From CALJFL01 sp039964455 (GTDB lineage: Bacteria; Pseudomonadota; Gammaproteobacteria; Pseudomonadales; Halieaceae), in NCBI GenBank assembly GCA_039964455.1, contig JBDVXK010000013.1, forward strand, positions 496,001 through 560,000: DNA of 64,000 bases, read 5' to 3'. Below are positions 26,414-34,333 of this stretch, in pieces; within the stretch, counting starts at the first letter, position 1; each line of letters opens with the position of its first letter. The notes beneath the pieces are model-generated. The model had not been told where the DNA came from, made no database searches, and saw nothing but the letters and a program-made list of their open reading frames with translations. Position numbers and translations under genes: made by a program.

Positions 26414-27469
26414 ATGAAATCTGACAACGAAAAAGTGCTGATCGTCGGCCCGTCCTGGGTCGGCGATATGGTGATGTCACAGGCGCTCTATACCTATCTG
26501 CAACAGTCTCGCCCCGGCGTGAGCATAGACGTTTTGGCGCCAGCGTGGAGCGAGCCGCTGTTGCAGCGCATGCCTGAAGTTAATGCCGCATTGACCAAGC
26601 CTATAGGGCATGGGGAACTGGCTCTGGGTCGCCGGCGACGCTTGGGGCGACAGCTGCGCTCCTCGGCCTATGATCAGGCGATTATCCTGCCCAATTCGAT
26701 CAAAGCAGCACTGGTACCTTTTCTGGCTAGGATACCCCGACGCACAGGCTGGCGTGGCGAACTGCGTTACGGCCTTCTCAACGACCTGCGGCGGTTGGAT
26801 AGCGAGGCACTGCCATTGATGGTGCAGCGGTTTGTGGCGCTGGGCCAGGACGCCGGCGCAGCGCTGCCTGCCACCTTGCCCACACCCTCTCTCGCGGTTC
26901 GACCGGAGGCAGCGAGAGCCTGTGCCGAACGCTTTGGGCTATCCACGGAGCGGCCAATGTTAGCCCTGTGCCCGGGAGCTGAATTCGGCGCTGCCAAGCG
27001 CTGGCCCGCGGACTATTTCGCCACGCTGGCGGCCAATTATCTGCAACAGGGCTGGCAGCTTGTCCTGTTTGGTTCCGAACGCGATGCCGAGGTCACCGCT
27101 GCTATTGCCGCGGCGCTTGATGGCCATGCTGCCTGTCATGACCTCGCCGGGCGCACCACGCTCTCGCAGGCTATAGACTTATTGTCGCTGGCCGATGCTG
27201 TGGTCAGTAATGACTCCGGGCTGATGCATATTGCCGCTGCACTGCAGCGTCCCACTATGGTGATCTACGGCCCTACCTCACCCGGCTTTACGCCACCGCT
27301 GTCAGACAGGGCGGCCATGCAGGTGAGTGAGCTGGAATGCGCGCCTTGTTTTCAGCGTGAGTGCCCCCTGCAACACCACCGGTGTATGCGCGAGGCCCTG
27401 CCCGAGCAGGTTGCTGATAAACTGGCAGACCTGATCGCAAGGGAAGAGTCACAGGGGGTGACACGCTAG
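26414..27469 (+). CDS. waaF: ADP-heptose--LPS heptosyltransferase II
   Basis: Adds the second L,D-heptose to the LPS inner core at the cytoplasmic face of the inner membrane. A GT-B glycosyltransferase of family GT9, 351 residues. Visible features are the N-terminal VGPSWVGDMVMSQ loop (WVGD is typical of WaaF), the CPGAEFGAAKRWP phosphate-binding segment and the VSNDSGLMHIAAAL motif. The stop overlaps the waaC start by one base. It is the first of five tightly packed core genes. Its donor is supplied by the HldE pathway (hldE lies about 18 kb downstream). Confidence 0.95.
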   Translation: MKSDNEKVLIVGPSWVGDMVMSQALYTYLQQSRPGVSIDVLAPAWSEPLLQRMPEVNAALTKPIGHGELALGRRRRLGRQLRSSAYDQAIILPNSIKAALVPFLARIPRRTGWRGELRYGLLNDLRRLDSEALPLMVQRFVALGQDAGAALPATLPTPSLAVRPEAARACAERFGLSTERPMLALCPGAEFGAAKRWPADYFATLAANYLQQGWQLVLFGSERDAEVTAAIAAALDGHAACHDLAGRTTLSQAIDLLSLADAVVSNDSGLMHIAAALQRPTMVIYGPTSPGFTPPLSDRAAMQVSELECAPCFQRECPLQHHRCMREALPEQVADKLADLIAREESQGVTR

Positions 27470-28470
27470 TGCGGGTGCTGGTCGTCAAGATGTCTTCACT
27501 GGGTGATATTATTCACACCCTGCCGGCGCTCACCGATGCCGCCAGAGCGCTGCCGCACTGCCGCTTTGACTGGGTGGTGGAGGAGGCATTTGCTGAAATT
27601 CCCGCCTGGCATCCCGCGGTAGACAGGGTTATTCCGATTGCCTTGCGGCGCTGGCGTAAAAACCCTCTTCGTGATTTTACCGGCCCGGAATGGCGGCAAT
27701 TTCGACAGGCTTTGCGCAAGGACCATTACGATGTGGTTATCGACGCCCAGGGCTTACTGAAGAGCGCCCTTGTAGCAAGGCTGGTCAAGGCGCCAATCTT
27801 TGGTATGGACAAACACTCGGTGCGCGAGCGTATTGCCAGCCGGGGTTATCATCAGAAAATAGCAGTGCCGCGTGAATTACATGCGGTTGAACGCATTCGG
27901 CAGCTGTTTGCCAGTGCGCTCAATTATCCTCTGCCTGAGGCGCCCGGCGACTATGGTGTTCGCCAACGCCTCAAGCCTGCCAAAGACGATCTGCCACCCA
28001 GCTTGCTGTTTTTTCATGGCACAGCGCGGGCGGAAAAACTGTGGCCCGAACCTTACTGGCAGGCCCTGGCAACGCAGGCCGGACAGGCGGGCTTCGGGGT
28101 CTGGATGCCCTGGGGCAGTGAAGAAGAGCGTATTCGGGCTGAGCGTATTGCGGATGAGTGTTCGGCGGTTCAAGTGTTGCCAAAACTGGATTTGCTGGGC
28201 CTGGCCAGCATGCTTTTGGAAGTGGACGGAGCTGTTGCGGTAGACACCGGCTTGGCACACCTGGCAGCCGCTCTGGACGTACCCACGGTCTCACTCTATG
28301 GGCCAACTGATACGCGACTCATCGGTGCCTATGGTCGCAATCAGGCACACATACAGTCGCCGGTGGGTGTGAAGCAGACAACGCAGCCGGAAGAAATGAT
28401 GGCGTCCATTACCCCTGATATGGCGTGGACTGCCTTGCAGTCGGCATTATCCGATGGCAGCCAGTCATGA
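27469..28470 (+). CDS. waaC: ADP-heptose--LPS heptosyltransferase I
   Basis: Adds the first heptose to Kdo2-lipid A. GT9 family, 333 residues. The N-terminal KMSSLGDIIHTLPALTDA stretch distinguishes WaaC from WaaF, and VAVDTGLAHLAAAL is the family donor-site motif. The start is GTG 27469, sharing a base with the waaF stop. The acceptor comes from Kdo transfer by WaaA, encoded at 48022-49296. Its stop overlaps the next start (ATGA), so translation is probably coupled. Confidence 0.95.
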   Translation: MRVLVVKMSSLGDIIHTLPALTDAARALPHCRFDWVVEEAFAEIPAWHPAVDRVIPIALRRWRKNPLRDFTGPEWRQFRQALRKDHYDVVIDAQGLLKSALVARLVKAPIFGMDKHSVRERIASRGYHQKIAVPRELHAVERIRQLFASALNYPLPEAPGDYGVRQRLKPAKDDLPPSLLFFHGTARAEKLWPEPYWQALATQAGQAGFGVWMPWGSEEERIRAERIADECSAVQVLPKLDLLGLASMLLEVDGAVAVDTGLAHLAAALDVPTVSLYGPTDTRLIGAYGRNQAHIQSPVGVKQTTQPEEMMASITPDMAWTALQSALSDGSQS

Positions 28471-29609
28471 AGCTGGCGTTCCTACTTTACAAGTATTTTC
28501 CCTATGGCGGCATGCAGCGAGACTTCCGCCGCTTTGTGGAGGAAGTGTATAAGCGCGGTCATGCCTGCAGGGTGTATTACATCAGTTGGCAGGGAGAGGT
28601 CTTGCCCGGTGTGGATATGCGGCAGGTGCCGGTGCGTGCGATGACTAATCAGGTGCGTAACGCGCGCTACCACGACTGGGTGCAGGCTGATCTGGCCTTA
28701 GACCCCGTTGATGCGGTGGTGGGTTTTAACAAGATGCCCGGCCTGGATATCTACTACGCGGCAGATTCTTGCTATCTCGACAAGGCTCTGACCGAGCGTG
28801 GTTGGCTATACCGGCGCGGCTCTCGCTTTCGTCATTTTGCCGAATACGAAGCGGCGGTGTTTGGTCAGCAAAGCACCACAGAGATACTGTTGATAGCGAA
28901 GACGGAACAGGACAAATTTGAGCGGCACTATCACACTGACCCGGCGAGGTTGCATATGCTGCCTCCCGGAGTTTCGCGGGATCGCTGTGTGCCTGCTGAC
29001 GCCCAGCAGCGCAGACGTCGCCTGCGCAGCGAACTGGGCCTTGAAGGTAATCATTTTGCGATGCTTTTTGTCGGCTCCGGCTTTATCAAGAAGGGCCTGG
29101 ACCGCGCCATCGTAGCGCTGGCCGCGCTGCAGCAGGAGCGTACTGATACTGTCTCCAGGCTCTTCGTGGTGGGGCAGGATCGAGAGCGTCGATTCAAGCG
29201 GCTAGCGCGGCGTTTGGGTGTGGCCGACAGTGTCACTTTTCTCGGCGGTCGCGATGATATCCCCGACCTGCTGCTCGCCGCCGATACCTTGGTTCATCCG
29301 GCCCTGGATGAGGCTGGCGGTATCGTTTTATTGGAAGCGCTGGTGGCAGGCTTACCCGTGGTGGTCACGGACGTGTGTGGCTATGCGCACCATATAAGTA
29401 GCGCAGCTGCCGGCATAGTGCTGTCTACTCCTTTTGAGCAGTCCCAACTCGACCAGGCAGTTCACCGAATGCTGGATGGCTATTACCGCGGACAGTGCCG
29501 TGAGCGCGGCCTGGAGTATGCCGCTCGCGTGGACCTGTATTCCATGCATAGCACGGGCGCAGAGCTGATAGAAAAGCTGGCGGCTGCCAGGGCAGGAAAC
29601 ACATCGTGA
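28467..29609 (+). CDS. waaG: LPS core glycosyltransferase, WaaG-like (GT4)
   Basis: A GT-B, family-4 glycosyltransferase of 380 residues at the waaG position of the Pseudomonas-type core operon; WaaG adds the first hexose to heptose II in the family. The N-terminal YKYFPYGGMQRDF segment is the WaaG acceptor-loop signature. GSGFIKKGLDRAI and the E-x7-E element (DEAGGIVLLEALVAGLPVVV) define the donor site. Start ATG 28467 overlaps the waaC stop; the fourteen residues upstream belong to waaC in another frame. Sugar identity (glucose or galactose) cannot be read. Confidence 0.88.
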   Translation: MKLAFLLYKYFPYGGMQRDFRRFVEEVYKRGHACRVYYISWQGEVLPGVDMRQVPVRAMTNQVRNARYHDWVQADLALDPVDAVVGFNKMPGLDIYYAADSCYLDKALTERGWLYRRGSRFRHFAEYEAAVFGQQSTTEILLIAKTEQDKFERHYHTDPARLHMLPPGVSRDRCVPADAQQRRRRLRSELGLEGNHFAMLFVGSGFIKKGLDRAIVALAALQQERTDTVSRLFVVGQDRERRFKRLARRLGVADSVTFLGGRDDIPDLLLAADTLVHPALDEAGGIVLLEALVAGLPVVVTDVCGYAHHISSAAAGIVLSTPFEQSQLDQAVHRMLDGYYRGQCRERGLEYAARVDLYSMHSTGAELIEKLAAARAGNTS

Positions 29610-30430
29610 GCGAACACTACTTGCGTGATGATATTGCTGCACAGCTGGGTTCCCAGTCGTTGTTAAGCTGGGCACAAAAACTGGCGGATGCCGCTTCACC
29701 TGCCGATATTTACCGTTCAAAGGAAGGGCGCAAGACGCTGCGTTTTATCGCCGATGGTCGTCCCTATTTCCTGAAACTTCACCTTGGAATCGGTTGGCGG
29801 GAAGTCCTGAAAAATATACTTAAACTCCGTATGCCGGTTACCGGTGCCCGCAATGAATACGACGCGGTTTGTCGCCTTACCCGGATCGGTGTTCCCACGC
29901 TCTCGGTGGCGGCCTATTCGGTAGAAGGCCGCAACCCCGCGCGACAGCGCTCGTTGCTGGTGACCGATGAGCTGACGGGAACTATCAGTCTGGAAGACTT
30001 TTGTGAGCATTGGGCCAGCAACCCGCCCAGCTTTGCGGTGCGCAGCAAATTGATCAGGGTTGTGGCGGACAGTGCCCGTCGCATGCATGGGGCGGGAATC
30101 AACCACCGCGATTTTTATCTGTGTCACTTTCATCTGGCGGAAGAGACGCTCTCTGGCGAAACGCCCCGTTGTCACATTATTGACCTTCACAGGGCGCAGC
30201 TGCGCGATCGCACGCCACGGCGGTGGCGGGTGAAAGACCTGGCAGGGCTTTACTTCTCGGCAATCGACAGTGGCTTGCGTCGCCGCGATATTTTGCGCTT
30301 CTTGCGGGATTACTGTGATGGTGACCTGCGCACGGCCCTGACAAAAGACAAGCGGTTCTGGCAGCAGGTTGAGCAAAGGGCGCGCGCACTGTACCTGCGC
30401 GAAAGAGGCGCAGAGGCGCCTGTGTTGTGA
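29606..30430 (+). CDS. waaP: LPS core heptose(I) kinase
   Basis: Phosphorylates heptose I of the LPS core; the phosphate is important for outer-membrane integrity in Pseudomonas and enterics. A eukaryote-like kinase fold with 274 residues. The lysine-bearing strand YFLKLHLGIGWREVLKN is followed by the catalytic loop INHRDFYLCHF and the metal-binding HIIDLHRAQ. GTG 29606 overlaps the waaG stop (GTGA). A second kinase gene follows with the same kind of overlap. Confidence 0.93.
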   Translation: MSEHYLRDDIAAQLGSQSLLSWAQKLADAASPADIYRSKEGRKTLRFIADGRPYFLKLHLGIGWREVLKNILKLRMPVTGARNEYDAVCRLTRIGVPTLSVAAYSVEGRNPARQRSLLVTDELTGTISLEDFCEHWASNPPSFAVRSKLIRVVADSARRMHGAGINHRDFYLCHFHLAEETLSGETPRCHIIDLHRAQLRDRTPRRWRVKDLAGLYFSAIDSGLRRRDILRFLRDYCDGDLRTALTKDKRFWQQVEQRARALYLRERGAEAPVL

Positions 30431-31212
30431 CAACGCAAAGCGGAGTAACTAAGGCCGGAATCGTGCGCGGTGAGGGCAGTCTGGTGCCGGTACTGCAGGA
30501 AGCCCTGCAGAAGCTGGATTCTCCGACGTCCTGGCTTGAGCAACACGGGCGTGCGCTAAAGAGTGAGCAGGCTGGAACCGTAGGTCTGCTGGAGCTTGCC
30601 GGGCAGGATTGTTACATCAAGTTTTTTTGCGCCCGCTCGCGGGTTCAACGCTTAGGTTTTGCATTGGGCCTTAGTCGGGCAGCCCGGGCTTTTGATGCAG
30701 GCCTGTCGTTGGCCAAAACTGGCCTGCCGGTAGCGCAGCCATTGGCCTGTTTGCGCCTCCCTGACGCTATGGTGTTGCTGACGACGGCTATTCACGGCAC
30801 TGACCTCAAGGCGCTCTGGTTATCCCAGCGGGAAGAGGATGATTGGACGCTAATCATGTCCCGTGCGGCAGCAACCTTAGCCAGGCTGCACGGGGAGGGT
30901 TTTGTCCATGGCGATTGTAAGTGGGGCAATCTACTTTGGGATGGTAGCGAAGTGGTAATGGTAGACCTGGACGGCGTGCAGCGATCCACGAGTACTCGTC
31001 GGCAGGGCCGCGATCTTGCGCGTTTTGTGCTCAATGCCGAAGAATTATCGGTAGACAAGGAAATTTTTGAGACCTTCGTCAGCGTTTACGCGAAAAGCAC
31101 GGGTTCCGCAAAAACCGCCGTGATAGAGTTGCTCGCGCCCGTGCTGGTTCAGTTGCGGCGGCGTCATAAAGATAAATACGGCCAACGTGGCGTTAGACTG
31201 GTAGGAGAATGA
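30427..31212 (+). CDS. LPS-kinase family protein (WaaP/InaA-like)
   Basis: A second small kinase-fold protein, 261 residues, probably phosphorylating a core sugar. The lysine strand is QDCYIKFFCARS; the catalytic loop VHGDCKWGNLLW and metal loop MVDLDGVQ are intact, so it should be active. The position after waaP matches the extra kinase genes downstream of waaP in Pseudomonas. The start is GTG 30427, overlapping the waaP stop. Which hydroxyl it modifies is unknown. Confidence 0.8.
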   Translation: MTTQSGVTKAGIVRGEGSLVPVLQEALQKLDSPTSWLEQHGRALKSEQAGTVGLLELAGQDCYIKFFCARSRVQRLGFALGLSRAARAFDAGLSLAKTGLPVAQPLACLRLPDAMVLLTTAIHGTDLKALWLSQREEDDWTLIMSRAAATLARLHGEGFVHGDCKWGNLLWDGSEVVMVDLDGVQRSTSTRRQGRDLARFVLNAEELSVDKEIFETFVSVYAKSTGSAKTAVIELLAPVLVQLRRRHKDKYGQRGVRLVGE

Positions 31213-31218
31213 TTAGCT

Positions 31219-32079
31219 ATGAGTGAAGCGATGAATGCGGAAATACCGCGGTCGCAGATGGGAAGCGAGGAACATCGACTTGCCGGCGGTGTTTTTTATC
31301 GTCATTGGCGAGCACAACCCCCGGTGAGAGCGGTCATTTTGCTGGTGCATGGTCTGGGTGAGCATAGCGGCCGCTATAACGACTTCGCTGATTATTTTAC
31401 GGAGCAGGGTATTGCCGTAGTCGCACCCGATCATCTTGGGCACGGTGAGTCCCCGGGCGTGCGCTCCCATATTGGGAGCTTTGACGAATTTATCCAGCCG
31501 CTGGATGAGTTGCGTGAGGCTATTAGCGAATGGTACCCGGAGGCGCCTTGCTTCCTGGTGGGGCATAGCATGGGAGGATTAATTACTGCGCGCTATCTTC
31601 TCGACAGGCAGGATTGGTTTGAGGGCGCAGCGTTGTCGGCTGCAGCTTTACAGACAGCGCCGCCGCCATCCGCTCTGACATTGATGATTATCAGGTTGTT
31701 AACGTTAATCCGCCCCACCGCCGGGGTTATGCAGCTTGACCCTTCAGAGGTGAGCCGGGACGCGGATGTGGTCAAGCGCTATATAGAGGATCCGCTGGTA
31801 CACAATGGCAAGATTACTGCCGGTCTGGCCCGCGCACTATTCAAGACAATGGACGAAGTGTCGGCGGGCAGTAGTGCAATTCGTCTGCCTGTGCTGGTAA
31901 TGCACGGAGAGGCGGATGTCATGACCACTCCCGCCGGGTCGGAAGCTTTTCACGAAGCCATCTCTTCTGCGGACAAACGGCTGCGTATTTATCCGCAGTT
32001 GTATCATGAGATATTCAACGAGCCGGAGCGCCTGCAGGTGCTTGGCGAACTTCGCGACTGGATCCTGGAACGGGCCTGA
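31219..32079 (+). CDS. Alpha/beta hydrolase, monoacylglycerol-lipase-like
   Basis: A cytoplasmic serine hydrolase of 286 residues resembling monoacylglycerol lipases and lysophospholipases. The oxyanion motif HGLGEHSGRY is at 44-53, the nucleophile S117 is in GHSMGG, and D233 (EADVMTTP) and H263 (LYHEIFNEPE) complete the triad. There is no signal peptide. It ends the tight waa run, seven bases after the kinase gene, so it may recycle acylglycerols or lysolipids during envelope synthesis; this is inference. It abuts the convergent sulfotransferase gene without a gap; a GGGGG-TTA-CCCCC hairpin (32083-32095) lies just past the stop but lacks a T-run. Confidence 0.82.
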   Translation: MSEAMNAEIPRSQMGSEEHRLAGGVFYRHWRAQPPVRAVILLVHGLGEHSGRYNDFADYFTEQGIAVVAPDHLGHGESPGVRSHIGSFDEFIQPLDELREAISEWYPEAPCFLVGHSMGGLITARYLLDRQDWFEGAALSAAALQTAPPPSALTLMIIRLLTLIRPTAGVMQLDPSEVSRDADVVKRYIEDPLVHNGKITAGLARALFKTMDEVSAGSSAIRLPVLVMHGEADVMTTPAGSEAFHEAISSADKRLRIYPQLYHEIFNEPERLQVLGELRDWILERA

Positions 32080-32853
32080 TTAGGGGGTTACCCCCCGCAG
32101 GTAACGCAGCGACTTCAGGTAAACACGCAAGGCTCGCTCGCCCTCTTTTAAAACAGGCCGCTTCTCCGGGTAGCGACAGGGGTAAACTTCTGGCTGAACG
32201 CCCTGTAACAGCTCCAGCCACTGTTCATCGTTTTCATAGCCCAGGCGGATCAGGTCTTTGGCCAGATTCGGGTGCCGAGAAAGCTGTTCGGCGATGCGTG
32301 GCAAATGTTCATGCCATTTGTTCAGGCTTTGCTGGTCCACATCTCTTGAGCCATGCATCGCCCTGGTCGACGGCTCTGATGGCCGGGCGTATTGCGTGTA
32401 CTCACTGAACGGATACTTCTGGATTAAAAACTCGAATCGATTGTTGATGATTGTTTGCAGCTGGTTGGCGTCGGCGACCATATCTTCATAGCGCAAGCGC
32501 AGGAATCTGGCCTGGTCATTGTAACGACTGGCAGCGACATCGCATTCGCTCCAAACCCGATAATTGCAGAAGTATTGCTGCAGGTTCTCTCTATGCTTAC
32601 TGGTAATGACTGCGCGGGGATCCCGGCCCAGGTAGATGATGTGGAGGTTGGGGTCGCGCGGGAAAATATGCTGTATCTGCTTGATATCGTTGGGCTGTTT
32701 GCTGATGTATAAATCACCATCATCGATGTTCGGCGGTGCAAAAATACTGGTTTCGTGGCTGCAGAAGCCGCTGCTCTCGAAACAGGTAGTGATCAGCTCC
32801 ATCAACAGCGTCGTGCCGCTGCGCGGGCAGCCAACAATGTGTAACCGTTTCAC
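32080..32853 (-). CDS. Sulfotransferase family protein (PAPS-dependent)
   Basis: A 257-residue sulfotransferase-fold protein that probably transfers sulfate from PAPS to a surface glycan or lipid. The 5'-phosphosulfate loop is GCPRSGTT (8-15), and a 3'-phosphate motif is visible as YLGRDPRAVITSKHREN. GTG 32853 is chosen: it overlaps the stop of the kinase gene (GTGA) and has GGGGA just upstream, whereas the frame extends twelve more codons into that kinase. It forms a coupled pair with the WaaP-like kinase, so both may act on the same acceptor. PAPS-making genes are not in the window. Confidence 0.8.
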   Translation of the reverse strand: MKRLHIVGCPRSGTTLLMELITTCFESSGFCSHETSIFAPPNIDDGDLYISKQPNDIKQIQHIFPRDPNLHIIYLGRDPRAVITSKHRENLQQYFCNYRVWSECDVAASRYNDQARFLRLRYEDMVADANQLQTIINNRFEFLIQKYPFSEYTQYARPSEPSTRAMHGSRDVDQQSLNKWHEHLPRIAEQLSRHPNLAKDLIRLGYENDEQWLELLQGVQPEVYPCRYPEKRPVLKEGERALRVYLKSLRYLRGVTP

Positions 32854-33602
32854 GCTTTCCCCTTCGCGGCCAGCCGTCGCCGCGCCCAAAGGTAGGACTC
32901 TACAGCCAGCAAGCGGGCTTCGGGCGGCGAGAGTTCTCGCATCTGCCGCTGCCAGTTCTGGAAGAAACGCCAGCGGTCGCTGCGGCTTAGTTCCGCGGCG
33001 GTCAGCATATTCAGTTGCATCAGGTTCTTCAGCAGCAACTTACCCGGAGAGGGCAGCGTATGGCTATTGCGCTCGTTGTCGATAAGCGTGAAGCGGAATC
33101 GATCCCGATGATATTCGGCGAGAACATTACTGGTGCGCAGGTCACCGTGAATGAAACCGCTGGCGTGCAGACGGCCGATATAAATGCCCAACTCGGCCAG
33201 CAGTTGCCGTCGTATTGATAATGCCTCACCCTGACGCTGTCCCTGTTCGGTGCGCAACCAGGTGCTAACGCCCTGGCCTTTTGCGGCGGCGGTAAACAGG
33301 TACTCGTGGCCATTGCTGAGCTTGCCCCAGGCGAGATTGGCCGGGGCGTCGAAGCCCGCTCTAAGCAGCGCCTCAGAATTCAGGCGGGCGCGCTTTGCCC
33401 GGCTGCCTCGCAGCATGGCCTTGATGGCTTCTGCAGGGCTGCGCGGCAGAAACTCCTTGAAAAAAATTCCCAGTTCAGAGTTTCCCGCTACTCGCGCAAA
33501 ACCCGAGCTGCTTACTACCTGCCAGCCGTCGGGCAGGCGCTGTTCAGACAAAGAGTTTGCCCACAGTCGGTATTGCGCATCGTTGATGTCTGACGAAGTA
33601 AC
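32850..33602 (-). CDS. WaaP-like sugar kinase with non-canonical start
   Basis: A kinase-fold protein of the LPS kinase family (233 residues from TTG 33551, 250 from GTT 33602). The lysine strand is LGIFFKEFLP; the catalytic loop is FIHGDLRTSNVL with metal loop LIDNERN, where Asn replaces the usual Leu/Gly after Asp. The only in-frame canonical start, TTG 33551, has no Shine-Dalgarno. Seventeen codons further up, GTT 33602 has GGGAGG seven bases before it, and the intervening codons read as protein. I therefore extend the gene to 33602; translation from GTT would be very unusual, so a base error or recent start loss is possible. It is third of its family here and coupled to a sulfotransferase. 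Confidence 0.72.
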   Translation of the reverse strand, partial: VTSSDINDAQYRLWANSLSEQRLPDGWQVVSSSGFARVAGNSELGIFFKEFLPRSPAEAIKAMLRGSRAKRARLNSEALLRAGFDAPANLAWGKLSNGHEYLFTAAAKGQGVSTWLRTEQGQRQGEALSIRRQLLAELGIYIGRLHASGFIHGDLRTSNVLAEYHRDRFRFTLIDNERNSHTLPSPGKLLLKNLMQLNMLTAAELSRSDRWRFFQNWQRQMRELSPPEARLLAVESYLWARRRLAAKGKA

Positions 33603-33609
33603 GGTTGTG

Positions 33610-33615
33610 CCTCCC
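33610..33615 (-). promoter_or_regulatory. Shine-Dalgarno of the WaaP-like kinase
   Basis: GGGAGG on the minus strand, seven bases before GTT 33602. No canonical start codon lies at normal distance in the kinase frame, so this site is the main evidence for an irregular start. Confidence 0.55.
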
Positions 33616-33634
33616 GGTTCACAAGGGTCGTGGT

Positions 33635-33640
33635 ATTCTA
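33635..33640 (-). promoter_or_regulatory. Possible -10 element of the kinase-sulfotransferase pair
   Basis: TAGAAT on the minus strand. It would place transcription start near 33628, about 25 bases before GTT 33602, a normal leader length. No convincing -35 was seen. Confidence 0.33.
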
Positions 33641-33695
33641 CGCTGCGCAGAACAAAGCGTCTGCACTAACAAGCTTAGGTCAGGGAGAAGTATAA

Positions 33696-34310
33696 ATGGG
33701 GTTGGCCCGGGACGGTGCGGCAAACTTTCGTGTGTGGCACCGCACCCTGCGTGAGCGACACCTGCGCCCCTATGTCTTTATTCATATCAACAAGACTGGC
33801 GGGAGTAGCATAGAAAAGGCGCTGGGTATTCGTCTTGATCACAGCACAGCTTCTGAAAAGTATCAGCAATTGGGCTCGGCGGCCTGGTCTCGTAAATTTG
33901 TGTTTACCTTCGTGCGTAATCCCTGGGACAAAGTAGTCAGTCATTACCACTACAGAGTGAAAACCAACCAGACCGGACTGGCTGACAATCACTTGTCGTT
34001 CGAGGATTGGCTGCAGCGAGTTTACGTTGACGGTGACCCTCGCTATCTGGACAAGCCACGCATGTTCATGCCCCAGCGCCAGTGGTTGCTGTCAGACTCG
34101 GGTGAAATGCTGGTCGATTACGTAGGACGATTTGAAAACCTTGGCGAGGACTTTGGCGAGGTTTGTAAGCGGTTGGGTCTGCAAGCCGAGCTCGGCCATG
34201 CCAAGCCTTCTTCACGCGGTAACTATCAGCAGTACTACGGTGAAACCGGCAGACAAATTGTAGAGCGTTACTTCGCCGAAGACCTGGAGGCATTCGGCTA
34301 CACGTTCTAG
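33696..34310 (+). CDS. Sulfotransferase family 2-like protein
   Basis: A 204-residue PAPS-dependent sulfotransferase of the carbohydrate type (Sulfotransfer_2-like). The PAPS 5'-phosphosulfate loop HINKTGGSS is at about residues 30-38, and the 3'-phosphate motif is VRNPWDKVVSHYHYR. The C-terminus (YFAEDLEAFGYTF) matches family members. GGGAG eight bases before ATG 33696 supports the start. It is divergent from the kinase/sulfotransferase pair and distinct from that sulfotransferase, so two different sulfations are plausible. Confidence 0.82.
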   Translation: MGLARDGAANFRVWHRTLRERHLRPYVFIHINKTGGSSIEKALGIRLDHSTASEKYQQLGSAAWSRKFVFTFVRNPWDKVVSHYHYRVKTNQTGLADNHLSFEDWLQRVYVDGDPRYLDKPRMFMPQRQWLLSDSGEMLVDYVGRFENLGEDFGEVCKRLGLQAELGHAKPSSRGNYQQYYGETGRQIVERYFAEDLEAFGYTF

Positions 34311-34333
34311 TGCCGCGTTCCCTGCAGTGACAG

